Notes: generated from the letters alone by a model not told the origin. Numbered from the stretch's first letter, positions 23,690-34,985 are shown. The stretch is DNA of 64,000 bases from Sabethes cyaneus (GCF_943734655.1 NC_071355.1:242133183-242197182); one strand, 5' to 3'. Numbers and translations: made by a program.

Positions 23690-23815
23690 CCGCCCAGTTA
23701 GCTAACAAGCTAGTCGGGTTATGTTCGACTGGGTAGTGTCGCTACGAAGTTAATAGGATCTTTGCACTAGCCCCGTAATTTTCCTGTACTCTAATAACCG
23801 GCTGTGCAGTCTGTC
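23690..23815 (-). repeat. dispersed element, minus-strand copy
   Basis: This is the reverse-complement partner of 17,521-17,655. Shared minus-strand words are GCCGGTTATTAGAGTACAG, TTACGGGGCTAGTG and GATCCTATTAACTTC. See the plus-strand copy for discussion. Confidence 0.6.
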
Positions 23816-23991
23816 TACCATTATTACCGTATACCGCATACTATCCAAATTGATGATCTTCGGGTTCTTAGTTAGGGCGATAGCAAAAATACAGTAATTT
23901 TTGACCATTCTTTATTTAAAAACTTATAACTCGTGAACCAGTGAACCGGTTTAATGAATTTTGTACAAAAAGAAAAGTATTTTATTGATAT

Positions 23992-24090
23992 TTTTTGAAA
24001 CGATGGTTTTTACAATTGATGGAGGGACGGTAGGGGAAAGTAATTAAAGTAATTTCCCTCCACCAATTGTAAAAACCATCGTTTCAAAAA
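23992..24090. repeat. 35-bp hairpin of a dispersed repeat
   Basis: TTTTTGAAACGATGGTTTTT (start of a 35-base arm at 23,992-24,026) is repeated inverted at 24,056-24,090 with almost no differences, around a 29-base loop. The arm matches the dispersed fragments at 2,550-2,612 and 34,650-34,705, so two copies of that repeat have been joined head to head. Confidence 0.85.
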
Positions 24091-24229
24091 CTATTAATAT
24101 TAATGCCTGACCGCATTTCAAGGTCGAAGACTAAAACACGAGTTTGGTCAATATTTTACTGAGTTATTTAAAGAAACATAAGGAATGAAGCTTAAAGTTC
24201 TTTCCCAAGCTGTTTTCAATCCATTTACG

Positions 24230-24370
24230 TTTTGATACTTATTTATTTTCTGTGCGCTTAAAGTTTATTTTCAGTTCATTTCACCTCATTACATCACATT
24301 TATTGCCTTTCCAGTACGCGTTTATTTTTAGATCACTCCTTGCTCATTTGCAATTAAGCTTGAAACTATT
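24230..24370 (-). repeat. family b patch, reversed
   Basis: TTTATTTTCTG, TTTATTTTCAG and TTTATTTTTAG recur, the reverse complement of the b unit. Confidence 0.45.
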
Positions 24371-27300
24371 ACGAGATCAAACAAGCGGCACCCGTAAACG
24401 GATCACTGCTGACTTTCTGCCACTTACATCACCGCGTATTTTTTTTATCAGTACGAACATTAATTTTCTATAAACTATTACGACCACACAATCAGCAGGA
24501 AACATTCAAACCAGTAATTATCAATGCTTTCAGCAGATTTATTCCTCCAAAGTCGCGTCTCGTTATCTCCCCCGTTCCTTGCCGTAGCTTCCGGAATACA
24601 AGCAACCGCACCGCCGGCACCGCTCCGACCGACCGCAAACACGGTTCCGCAGCTCGCTCACACACACACACACACCACACGCTCTCGCCGTTGCGTTGTC
24701 ATCGGTTGTTTGCGAAAATTAACTTCAACAGCTGCAGCAGCCAGCGAGGAATTATCAGTGTCACGGGGGCCACCAGAACCGGTCCCATCCTCATTAGTCC
24801 ATTAGTCCCAGCGTGCAGTGTCTTCCTGTGTGCACTGTAACCGTTGCTTTACTGGCCATGGTTCTATTGTTTCTTGCCAGGAAAGTGGATCACACATGTT
24901 CCTTCTACGCGAGTTACTTCCTCCCATGCAATGGGAGTGTATAATTTTCCCGCCAATAAGTCTGTAATCTTCTGAGGCAGTTTCCCCGCCGCCGGCCGGT
25001 GCCGTCGTCGTCGTCATCGTGGATTAGAAAGTGATTAAACTGATAGCGGGTGGGTTCAGTTTTCAACACTTCTTCACCGACCCGCTTGGGCGCGTTAATG
25101 GAATTAGCTCCGGGGTGGTGCAGGGGAAACTGGGACAGTCCCAGAGACCGACCGAGCACCAGCTGTAGTCAGGCCGGTTTTGATTAATCAAGCTTAATTG
25201 AGTTAGGGTAAGCGCTGCCAGCGCGCATGTTTCCAATCTATTTCGCTCGCCTCGACGACATGAGGAATGAGTTACGATCCGGGCAGATGTGTTTTGCGGA
25301 AAGATAAATAGAGCTGGCCAATTCCTCCGACCAGTGCGTGCTCTCGTTGGACGGTATTCGGGGTCTTATATTGAAAGTTCCGATTCGAGAGAATGTAGTT
25401 TCATTTAGTTTTGCAGGTTTCGAATTTGTCGGCTCAATGGAGTTGCCCCGATGGAACGGCCCAGCATTGAGACTTGCTCTCGAATGCGGAAGAAGAATTT
25501 CCTCTTTGTTTAAGGGCTGTAAATTTCAATTTATCCGACATGCATACAGACCACACTTCATTCGTACGTAAGTAACAACTGTGTGTGTGGCACGTGGCAG
25601 AGTAAGACGCAACCAGCATCTGACATTATGTGAGCATTGATTTATTGTGATGCTGTGGAAGTCGGCTCGTACCTCAACAGCAGCAACAGGAAGGTACAGG
25701 ATGTTTGGTATTTTGTGCTGATATAATACTACAAATATGGGCAGATCATTCTCCAGCATCCAACCAGAGCGTGTCTTATTGTGCCATTCTTTCAAACGGC
25801 GGTTGCTCGACGGTGTTTGGGGTTGGAATTTTGCATCCGGTTTATGAATAACGAATGAGTGATGAACCGAAAGTGTGTACAAATTGGTGACAAATTAAGT
25901 ACGATTTATATTAAGGGTATAAATATTTCTTCTTTGAAGGCGAAGGACTTTAACTTCCTTGACTTTGTACTAAACAGAAATATTAAAAATTGTGACAAAA
26001 CAAACACAATGCACGTGGTAATTTGAAATACAAAATTTAACAAAATTAAACCAAATTACAGATTTATCTGTGGATTCCACGATTGTCTATGATTTCTAAT
26101 TTAAAAAAGAAATTTCATCAGTCTTCTTTCTCACGCTATAAAATTGTATTCAATTCAGCAACAAAAAAGCTCATGTATTTTAATCACATTGAATCACTTT
26201 CCCGATACGCTCCGGTGGCAACGAACGTACGGTTTCATATTTCCCAGTGTCCCATTCAAGGAACTGAAAAGAACTCGTCATTCCACTTGATCCCAGAGTG
26301 CAGCACACAGTGATTCGAATTCATAGTCATACAAAATTCATTCACATCGTTCCCGTATCAAGCGCGATCTTCGAACTTTTCGTGTTCAGGTGAACACAAA
26401 AAAAAGAAGCAAATGAAAAGAAACCCACTCACAAAAGGGTCCTATTTCAGACCGGACTGGACCAAGCGAGGGTACAAGTACCAGCACGGAGCGACACCTC
26501 CGGCCAGCGATAGAAAGTGAAAACCTGAAGCTTCGCGTGTGAAACACCGTTCGTTCGTTCGTTCGTCCGTTCATCACATTCGGGGTCCATTTCCATAAAT
26601 CATTTATACAACCACCCGCTCGCTCGCTTGCTTGCTTGCTTGTCGGCCTGCAGAAGGAGACCCCGAGTGGGTTTCGTACCCACTTCACCCCGACGACGCG
26701 ACGCGCCCCGACGGTAGGAAAAAGGTTTGATTATTCAGAGCATTTTGCATTGTTGATGCAAACTTTGAAATACTTTGTTGTTGGCGGGCAGCACGGTAGA
26801 AAAACTTTCCCACATCACGGGGCAGCCAAGGCTGTCAGACTTGCGAGCTATAGCTCGAGTTGGATGGATGGTGTAGGATAAAATGTGCGGTTTGTGTGCG
26901 GTGTAGGTACCTACTTACGAAGGGAAGTTGTTGTTGACAAACAACGTGCCTGTTTTTCCTAACTATTAAACGTGTTCGCTGTAAAGTGTAATTTGCACTT
27001 TGAAGCTCTGTAGGTACTCAAACTCACCTGAAAGAAGAAAGAAAGAAAGGGAAAGGTGTCATGATTACTGCTGAAGATTTCATAGGATTTGATTGAGTGA
27101 ATAGCTGCAACATGGGAGTGCATGAAATTCGTGATGAACAATGCAAATTGAAGAGGAATAATTATTGCAGCATTTTAGCTTAATAGCTGTTATAATAATT
27201 GTTCATTGCTGTTGTGGGAGAAATAAATGAAAGATAAAGCGAGGAAACTGCACGCACGAAGAAAAGCATGGCTCAACTTTAACACTAATACACTCTAAAA

Positions 27301-27560
27301 TAAACTTTTTTATTTGGTCAAACGAAAAAGTATTTAACATGAAACTATTTCACAAAAAATTAGAACAAAACTACGTTATCAGGTAGTTACAATTTGATTG
27401 AGCATCTTCCTTCACTAAACGACTTGGACCTTTAACGCCTTGTTTCTATGTTACGAGCTTACTGTTATTTCAATTATCTAGAATAAATCTTGAGGAAAAA
27501 CAAGATTCTTATTTATCTATATTTTCGCATGAAACATTACACCAATTTCAATCAAAATTA
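24371..27560. other. no gene recognised; GC-richer unique DNA with short simple repeats
   Basis: Mostly unique sequence. Simple repeats seen: (CA)n at 24,659-24,678, a (GTTC)n-type run at about 26,548-26,570, and GCTTGCTTGCTTGCTTG at about 26,626-26,642. Overlapping frames of 70-118 codons on both strands (for example 24,524-24,805 and 25,526-25,882) have no recognisable domain and compete with one another. Intronic or regulatory DNA of a host gene is possible but not shown. Confidence 0.35.
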
Positions 27561-27589
27561 AGCTTAAACTTCAAAAAACCAGTTTCTAA

Positions 27590-27905
27590 TTAAAGTTTAA
27601 TTTCACGCTCTCTCACTCACATTTCAAGTCCCATTTCATATCTATCATATCATTAAGTTTTACATCCAATTCAAGTCTAGTTATAATTAAAATTTGATAA
27701 ATTAAAGCCCAATTACAGTTCCAGTTTCATGTCTTCTTATAAGTCCCATTTCCTTTTTAATTTCAAGTCCAATTTGAAGTCTAAGTTAAAGTCCACATTA
27801 GCCCAAATTGGCCCCTCTGGTTCGACGTACGATTTATTTTCACGTTCAGTTACATACTAGTTTTCAGTTGAAATTCAAGTTTATTTTGAAGCCCATTTCA
27901 TTTCT
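27590..27905 (+). repeat. 12-bp minisatellite, family d
   Basis: Clear 12-bp units at 27,770-27,800 (AAGTCCAATTTG, AAGTCTAAGTTA, AAGTCCACATTA) and looser ones upstream. The array is followed at 27,985-28,095 by the flank shared with the family d array at 22,020. Confidence 0.65.
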
Positions 27906-28281
27906 AGGTTCAAGTTCATTGGGTTGCCCAGGTTGGGGCACGTGTCCCATCTTCTCTATGAAATCCTCATGGTGTAGCCTAGAATTTCGGAGTTTTTAAT
28001 CTTATCGGCCTATGTTTGTGATATGTAAATTAATTACTTGATTTTTCCGGGCCAGAACATGGTTCTGGAAGGTCCGTGCTCGTGCCTTTTGATTAAGTCT
28101 GAGCACACCACCTAACCGGAAGGCACCGTAGTCCTACGTCAAAAGAATCACAGAAACGATTTTGATGACTTTAGTCATTGTGATCAAATGAAGGGAGTAT
28201 TTGTATGAGTTTTGTAGTTTGAAATTTTAAAGTGGTGTAATTGGTCCACACACTCAACTAAAATATTCGATTCTCTTTATA

Positions 28282-29206
28282 CAGTGTTGTTCCGATTATA
28301 TCAGCCCCTCCGTGAATTTTGGGCTAATATAATTGGAAAACTGAAATATGTAATCGGAAAAAAATTTATTTGCTCAAAGTTTGCAAAGCTTACTAATGTA
28401 TTATGTTCTATCTTTTTGCATTATTAGGGCGGTCTTGTTTCAACACATTAGGGTGTTTCAAAAAAAAAAAAATTAATTGCGTTCCAAAAAAGACTTCATG
28501 TCATATATATATATGTTCATATAAGTTGTAGAACAGGCTAAAATAAGTAACTTTGTCGAATATAGTAACTATCTAATTCCTATGGTTGTCGAAATATAAT
28601 GATTCGTTTGTAAAAAGCCCTTAAAAATCTATTTGTGATAATAATCAATAACTTTTGAGGATACAATCAGATACAGACAACTGATGCTTGCTTTTACAGG
28701 TTTTTTGTTGTGCTTTTATGTGTGAATTGTTTCATCTGCCACTATTGAGAAATCTTTAAGCTCAAAGAAGTACTAGTTTTGACCGAAGAAGCTCAATATC
28801 TCGGAAAATTTAGAAAATAACGTATAATGATGTTCCATTAAAACGTGGATTTTAGTAAGATAAATAACTTTCTAGAACACTATGATCACGTAAAAATTAA
28901 CCAGAAGAATTAAGAGACAAAAAACTGTTTTAAAGATTTGTTCACAAATAACGTTTCATAGCTAATTCCTATGAAGATTTACAGCTAATATGTATTTGAC
29001 AAAGGTTTGTGTATTAATATTTACTACATCTTTGCTGAACGTATCAAATAAATTTCGTATTTCGCTTTTAGAGGGATTAATCACATAAAAAGAACAAGCG
29101 AAAAAATTATTTTTGGAGCTAATATAATCGTAAAAAAGCTGATATAATCGGATATATTCGGGTAGAGTAGATATATTCGGGTGTAGATAGAATCGGAACC
29201 ATACTG
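28282..29206. mobile_element. pogo/Tc1-like MITE with TA target duplication
   Basis: The left end CAGTGTTGTTCCGATTATAT and the reverse complement of the right end CAGTATGGTTCCGATTCTAT match over about 21 bp with three or four differences, and each end abuts TA (28,280-28,281 and 29,207-29,208). Subterminal words CTAATATAAT and GATATAATCGG repeat the end motif internally. CAGT ends with TA duplication are typical of Tc1/mariner-pogo elements. No open frame, so the 925-bp copy is non-autonomous. Confidence 0.75.
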
Positions 29207-29267
29207 TATTGTCATAACTATTTCACCTTGTAATTAGAAAACATCACTTTCTAGTTTGTTCACCATT

Positions 29268-29547
29268 AAGGCCATTACAAATATTTTAAAAAGTTTTTTT
29301 CCCATCGGTGTTGGGCCACAGAAGGGGGGGGGCGAAAAAAAAACAAAGTGAATTTTTTAATCGAGCAAAAAAAATTTGGATTTTAGGCATTTTTGTTTTA
29401 AGTTTAAACGTGAAAACCAAATCTATTCTTGCTTTTAATATATACGTTATTAATTTCCGTGCAAAAATCTACGAAAAAAGACAAAAACGAAAGATAATTT
29501 TTTGGTCGATTTTCGGAAATTCCGCTGTTTGAATTTCCATTTCTATT
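29268..29547 (+). repeat. dispersed repeat, plus copy (partner at 59,958-60,247)
   Basis: About 280 bp from GGCCATTACAAATATTTTA to GAATTTCCATTTCT is repeated in reverse orientation at 59,958-60,247, including a G-run (C-run there) followed by the A-rich stretch and the phrase AAATCTATTCTTGC. A plus-strand frame of 74 codons and its minus-strand counterpart of 65 codons are partly alike because of this homology, but show no known domain. Confidence 0.75.
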
Positions 29548-29550
29548 TCA

Positions 29551-29552
29551 TG

Positions 29553-29589
<37 letters not shown>

Positions 29590-29592
29590 AAT

Positions 29593-29643
<51 letters not shown>

Positions 29644-29670
29644 GCGCAAACACGCACACACACACACATT
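29551..29670. repeat. (CT)n and (CA)n microsatellite
   Basis: A CTCTCTCTCTCT run leads into about 100 bp of CA repeats, interrupted by ATGA and by CGCGCG. It begins where the dispersed repeat ends. His/Thr- and Cys/Val-repeat open frames here are artefacts. Confidence 0.95.
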
Positions 29671-30300
29671 CGCTCCTATTGCCTCTCTCTGTCCCTTTGC
29701 CTGTAACCTTTCCCCTCGCTCCTATTGCCGCTTTCTGTTTCCCTTTTTCTCCTCTCTCTCCCTTTCTCTTTCTACTTCTCGTCCTCTTTCTTTTTCTCTC
29801 GGTTTTTATATTTTTGTATATCTCTAATTTTGCTATCCAGTTTTTCTTCCTCATGCTTGAATCTATCTTTCTAGCTTGGTTTTAATCTTTTCTTACTTTT
29901 TTCTACACTTACTTTATTTGTTTTCTTACTTATTATTGTTCCATGATTTTTGATTGTTACTCTGTTATAATGTTACGGTTCGTCATCGTGAAATTCTACG
30001 TGAAATCAACGGTAGTGCTATATATGTTATTCTAATTTTTTTTCTTACTCTAACGTTATTTTTTCTTATTTTTTATGTTCTATTTTATTCTCAGTCTCTA
30101 CTTTTATAACTTACTATTCTATTTTGAAGTATACGTTTACATCTATCTTGCATGCTGCTTTTTACGATTTATCTTTTTTTTTGGGTTTCTATTTCTTGGC
30201 TTAGTACTCCTTTTCCTATCTATTTTTAAAATTTTATTGCATTGTATACCATGTTGTTCGTTTACTTTCAGCTTGTTTCTTAACATTAATAGGGTAAAAT
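29671..30300. other. T- and TC-rich low-complexity DNA
   Basis: Pyrimidine-rich sequence (TCTCTCCCTTTCTC-like at 29,750) grading into T-rich DNA. Hydrophobic open frames here reflect composition. No gene seen. Confidence 0.5.
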
Positions 30301-30713
30301 GCAGTGGTTGGAGAATTCGCGAAAAAAAGCTTATTTGAATCGATGAACATCCCTCATGAACATACACTATTCGCCTGCCTCGCCGATAATGCATCCTTCG
30401 GCTTTGAATCTCATCACGAACATAACCTGAACGTGAACATCGGAATTCGTTTAAAAATTGAATATTGGAAATTGAGTGTGGTCGATTTGGCGGGTTTAGA
30501 ATTCCCGAGGACGCCGGAAAGTATTCAAAATAGTATTAAGTTTAAAGTAGTGTTAGTATCGTTAGAAGGTTATTTCGCACTTTTGCGTTGCACACGATAT
30601 TCGTATATTCCAGTGATGAAGCGTGAATGTATGTGGCTCAGTGGTTGTAGCGAATTGAACCATTCGCATCTCTGTTTTTCTCATGATAAAACCGTTTGCC
30701 GATGCTCGGCGTA

Positions 30714-31483
30714 TATAGGGGGTATATCTATGCTCGGACACTTTAGGTTTACTGTTTAGGAAACAATATTATTAGCAAAAAAAATACAAAGTAACAAAAT
30801 TTGCGCTGCAAGGTTGATTTTGAGTACAAATTAGCTCAAATCGAAAGTTGTCTTCTATGCTCGGACATGATAAAGTGATCTATTAACACCAGCATCAATA
30901 GAAGTAAAAGATCCAAGAACAATTTAAAACTCCAGCACAGACCTTATGACTACAGTCCTGGCAGGTTTGCTGTATAAAGGTTGAATAAAGTTCTATTCAC
31001 ATAAATTTTTTGTTGAGGATGCTGGTAATGCGGAATGCATGCATAAATGTACGTGGCAATGCTTTACTGCAATTTCTTTCTGTTTTGTTCCACGTTTTGC
31101 ATTGCTTAACTATTTTTATTTTACATAGGAATCAAAAATTTAGCAATTCTAGATGAGGTAAGTATATTTTGCTGATTACTTTACTGTCCGCTCATAGAGG
31201 ACAGGTTGGTGTCCGGCCATAGAGGCCACGACACAGTTTCAAAAAATTAAGTTTTTTCTTCAAAATCTTATATTTTCATGTCAAATTTAAACTGTTTCGA
31301 ACAAATAACTTTATCAAGCCAACGTTCAGAAGCATTGCATCTTTTATTCATTGAAAATATTTGCAACTGCGCTTGTATGAAATTTACTTGCAATTTACTA
31401 TTGTTCTATGCTTTACGAATATTTTTATCAATCTTTGTTTTTGAGAAATTTTAGTGTCCGGCCATAGATGACTTCCCCCTATA
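30714..31483. mobile_element. MITE-like element with TATAGGGGG ends
   Basis: The left end TATAGGGGGTATATCTATG and the reverse complement of the right end TATAGGGGGAAGTCATCTATG align, followed by CTCGGACACT and GCCGGACACT. The words GCTCGGACA and GTCCGGCCATAGAGG recur inside (30,856; 31,210). A terminal TA would suit a Tc1/mariner-type insertion. The 770-bp interior has no coding capacity. An upstream open frame (30,304-30,759) begins only with a GTG codon and overlaps the left end, so I do not call it a gene. Confidence 0.65.
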
Positions 31484-31530
31484 GTAAATAAAGTAAAGTA
31501 AAGTCAAGTAAAGTAAAGTAAAGAAGATAA
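31484..31530. repeat. (AAGTA)n simple repeat
   Basis: AAGTAAAGTAAAGTCAAGTA and further copies directly abut the right end of the preceding element. Confidence 0.9.
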
Positions 31531-31968
31531 AATGATAGATAAAAAGGAAGCGATTTATAGGAATTTATAGAGAAACCCGCCCAAAAGTAGCGGTGGGCAC
31601 CAGAGTGGTAAAACCTTTTTAAATCACTAAACAAGTAACAAAATATGTTGTAGCTTTCCTTCAGATCCATTTGTCTCGCGGTAGAAAATTTTGGAAAAAA
31701 AAATTTTCAAATAATTTTTCTTGGATTGCTCAAAAAATTCGCTTTTATTTTCACACTAAAAATTTTGTTCCACGAGACTTGGTTCAAGAATTATTTTTTT
31801 TTTCTATAAGAGATGTTCGAGAAAATCGGAGAATTTATTCTGGAATTCTCTGGGCAAATTATCGAAAACAGGTCTCTTAATCTGAAATGAAGATAATTTC
31901 CAGTTGTCAGCATATTTAAATCGTCCAAGTTAAAACGGTCTTTGAAGTAACATTGTCAGAAGTTTGTT

Positions 31969-31976
31969 AAAAAAAA
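31969..31976 (-). terminator. RNA polymerase III oligo-T terminator of the tRNA
   Basis: Eight A residues on the plus strand read as T8 on the minus strand, 14 bases past the tRNA 3' end, the position expected of a pol III terminator. Confidence 0.75.
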
Positions 31977-31990
31977 GCTCAACACAGACT

Positions 31991-32064
31991 AGGCTCCGGC
32001 GAGATTCGAACTCACGATCTCCTGTTTACTAGACAGGCGCTTTAACCAACTAAGCCACGGCGCC
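31991..32064 (-). tRNA. tRNA-Thr (anticodon AGT)
   Basis: The 74-base minus-strand sequence folds as a cloverleaf: acceptor GGCGCCG with CGGAGCC, D-arm around GCTTAGTTGGTTAAAGC, anticodon arm CCTGT-CTAGTAA-ACAGG with anticodon AGT, and T-arm GTGAG-TTCGAAT-CTCGC. Box A (TGGCTTAGTTGG) and box B (GAGTTCGAATC) are intact, there is no intron, and a T8 terminator follows. It would decode threonine ACU codons in cytosolic translation. One oddity is a G-A mismatch at the fourth acceptor pair (4-69). This may mark a slightly diverged gene copy. I favour a functional gene, with a pseudogene as the alternative. Confidence 0.88.
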
Positions 32065-33650
32065 AGTACGACGTTCGGCGGTGTCAGTTTCGATCAGACA
32101 GAAAAACGTTTCCATTCGGTGCTGCTCCACTGGCATGGCACTGGCTGCGCGTCACAGCGGGTGAGCAACGCGCGTGCCATCAGTCACCGGTCTGACCAAC
32201 CGCCGCCACTAAGTGTAGTTATGCAGCGACGCGTCGCGTCGCGGCACCACCAGATGCTGCTGATATCAAAACAAAAAAATCTTTATTTTATTCGCCATCT
32301 GCAGCAGCAGGTCCCGCCGACAGAGCTATGCTGCGGGATTGTTTACGACCACGGTCGAAGGTCGTTCACTTTTGAACCGCATGCTCGTCGAAACCAGAAC
32401 CGGTGCCGGTGGTGGTCGGTGGGTCTATTTTTAATAAATCTGCCTATCATCTCCGGCCGGCCGGCTGGCCTGGCCGGTTGCGCTATGACCGGAGTGACAA
32501 AACCGACGGTTCGAGACACGATCGACAGCGAAAATGGGCATCAAAGTAATTCATCAAAAATTTCACCCTTACCGGGCCGGGCCGAGCCGGGCCGGATTGA
32601 TGATGATGTGGTCGCGCGAGACTGGACTTGTACGTGCACCAACAATAACGATGTACCGTTCGATAGACGGTGGTGTTTTGAATTTTTAACAAAAAAGGGT
32701 ACTTTGCCTCTCTCAATACAAGATGCAAAGTAATCCGGTTTCTTTCGAACGGAGGCAGTCGTGGAATACTTTCCTCGACGTTGTTGTTGCCGATGTTGAT
32801 GATGATGGGCACGGTTGGTAGCTCGCTAACTGTGATTAAGTTACGCAAGACAGCCGTAAAGAGGATTGCACCAGCCAGCCGGTCCAGTCGGCCAGTCGTG
32901 TTGTTGGGCTGAATATTAGCCAGCAAACGCGGAAGTTGGTCATCCACACGGATAGGTAAGTAAAATCGTGACCAGGGAAGGGCGATAATTTTCTTCGGTA
33001 AATTATAGATATAGGCTGAACTGAACGTACCATTTTATCAGCCGACCGGGATGGACAGTTATGTCGGCGTACACGTTTACGTAAGCCATGATTTATAAGG
33101 GGTACAGGTCTTACGGTGTTTGTTTAACAAATATTTGTCTACGCTGCGCTGCTCCGAGTAAGCCTCTTTCGCTCTCGCTCGCTTTGTCCCAATATTTAAT
33201 CGACAAATAAGCAGTGAAAACCAAACTTTAGCTCTGGGTGTGTTAACTTTTCGGGACAATGAGAATGCTTACATAGAAAGTTTTCGTTTTGCTTGGACGA
33301 TCATGTTTATCCGTTCGATCATCACTGGGTCCGGGGCTATCTATGGGGTCCGGTTCTGCTTTCAAATCATTGCAACAGTTCGCTGACCCCTCAGCAGCAA
33401 CATACACACACTGCATATGGTTAGGACTCTTATCGAAGATTTTTATTGATTGAAAGCGTTTAAATTTTTTGGTTTGATCTGAAAGCAGGTTTCTTTTAGG
33501 GTGTACGGTGCCAGGAAATACCGTTCTTGTTCGCTACGTTCGCCGGTCGGATCAATAAACTTGACTTTTACGGCTGAGTTGTACACGTGTTTTAGGCGAT
33601 AAGATCGCTGCGATGCAACTGGTCTGTCGTCAGTAGATGCGCCACATTCA
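32065..33650. other. no gene recognised; unique DNA next to the tRNA gene
   Basis: GC-rich, with GGCCGGCCGGCTGGCC-like runs at 32,455-32,475 and 32,572-32,595. A plus-strand frame of 204 codons (32,119-32,733) and a minus-strand frame of 154 codons (32,483-32,947) overlap each other. Neither has a recognisable domain, and GC-rich DNA yields such frames by chance. I leave both uncalled. Confidence 0.4.
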
Positions 33651-33736
33651 AACTTGTCCGATCACTCACTCGAGCAAGTCGAGTGAGTATTATTTCATAA
33701 ATTTCTTTTCTTTGCGATACGGTGTGAGTAGAAGTT

Positions 33737-34066
33737 TTGAAACAGGTTATATTTACCGTCCCAAGATATTCAATTAGCAAAACTTGGACCTTAGAGTACA
33801 TTCGCAAGAAGACTCCCTTTGAAAGAAGAAGAGACCGAAAGAAAAGACAATGCAAGATTATTTTTCTTCATGACAATGCTCTACCACATATGTCATGTGA
33901 ACTGATTTTCTGCATGCCGAAAGTACTGAATTGAAACCTTCTACCGCGTGTGGCTTACTCGCCAGACTAGGCTCCTTCCAATTACCGCTTTTTTGTGTCA
34001 ATAGGACATCACACAATTACTAAGCATTGCTTCGATTGAGATGAGAATGTGAAAAAATGCCAAAGG
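33737..34066 (+). pseudogene. mariner transposase remnant (DD34D type)
   Basis: One frame encodes FLHDNALPH (33,863-33,889), the mariner catalytic motif usually seen as HDNARPH. In the same frame, after a stop at 33,932-33,934, it continues AYSPD-stop-APSNYRFF (33,953-33,994), the second catalytic block usually YSPDLAPSDY, with TAG where Leu stands, and then a degraded stretch ending DENVKKC. The two catalytic aspartates (codons at 33,872 and 33,965) are 30 residues apart instead of 34, so a few codons are missing. At least three in-frame stops make it inactive. Known role of the family: cut-and-paste transposition into TA. No terminal repeats were identified. Confidence 0.8.
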
Positions 34067-34239
34067 CCCTATTTTCACCGATGTACCATCTATAAATTCC
34101 CATAAGAATAGGAAAAGTGTGTAATTATCTCTAATATTTAAAAAAATTTAAAGTATGTTTTTGGAAAAACCGTAGTGTAGTGGAATTAAATGGAACTTTC
34201 TCCTAACTTTCTCGTTGACGCGGGAACTTTTGAAAATAA

Positions 34240-34445
34240 TGCATATTAATATTGAATTTAAAAGTTTTACAAATGGCTTTCAGACGACGTTCAGGTGAAT
34301 TTTAGATGCCGTTCAATCAGTTTTGATGCTTAAATGGCTTTTAAATGACATTCACATTGCTCAAAGACAGTTTTCCCACGTTTTCCAAATGGCTTTTAGA
34401 CTCAGTCAGCTTTAGACGGCTATTCAAACGACTTTTGGATTAACC
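34240..34445 (-). repeat. family a-like degenerate repeat, reversed (part 1)
   Basis: Phrases such as TTTTAGATGCCGTTCAATC, GGCTTTTAAATGACATTCA and GGCTTTTAGACTCAG resemble the reverse complement of TGACGACTTTTT-type family a units, but more degraded. Confidence 0.5.
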
Positions 34446-34449
34446 AAAG

Positions 34450-34710
34450 CTCGTTTGTTGTGTTTTTGGTGTTGTAGGTTCAAATCCGGCTATATTCTCT
34501 GATTATAGCTTGGTTCAACCCATGCACCTTCCAGCATTGGACAAAAGGTTGGAGTCACAACGACAACTTGTTAAGCGTCGTTACCAATTACCCCCCCCCC
34601 CCCTCACCTTTCCACTCTTTCCCCTCCATTCAAAAAAATTCTTCATTACTTTCCCCTACCGTCCCTTCATCAATTGTAGAACCACCGTTTCAAAAAATAT
34701 TGATAACTTT
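34450..34710 (+). repeat. dispersed repeat embedded in the reversed minisatellite
   Basis: The segment carries a B-box-like GGTTCAAATCCGG (about 34,478), a C11 run at about 34,592, and then TACCGTCCCTTCATCAATTG, which matches the dispersed fragments at 2,550 and 23,992. It splits the degenerate repeat on both sides and is probably an old insertion. Confidence 0.5.
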
Positions 34711-34985
34711 TGGATGATTTTCAGACAGCTCTCAGATGACTTTTAAAAGATTTTCTAATGGCTCTTGCATGATCTCTTAAATCTCACAAAGTTACAGATC
34801 TTACGCATATAATATGTAGATAATATTAGACGATATTCAAAAGACTTTCGGTTGATTTTCAGATGGTTTATAGATAAGTTTGGGATTGCTTTTGCACATC
34901 TTTTAGATGAATTTTAGATTACCTTTGAACGGCTGTTAGACGGTTTTTAGATAACTTTCAAGCGACTTTCCGCCTGATAATTTTC
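34711..34985 (-). repeat. family a-like degenerate repeat, reversed (part 2)
   Basis: Continuation of the array with GATGATTTTCAGACAGC, CAGATGACTTTTAAAAG and GACGGTTTTTAGATAACTTT, related to the reversed family a unit. Confidence 0.55.

Noticed and set aside
29591..29827. His/Thr repeat protein frame
   Set aside because: It is the translation of a CA microsatellite.
30304..30759. 151-codon frame
   Set aside because: It begins at a GTG codon, runs into an inverted-repeat element and shows no domain.
32119..32947. 204-codon plus frame and overlapping 154-codon minus frame as host genes
   Set aside because: No domain, overlap on opposite strands, and GC-rich composition that lowers stop frequency.
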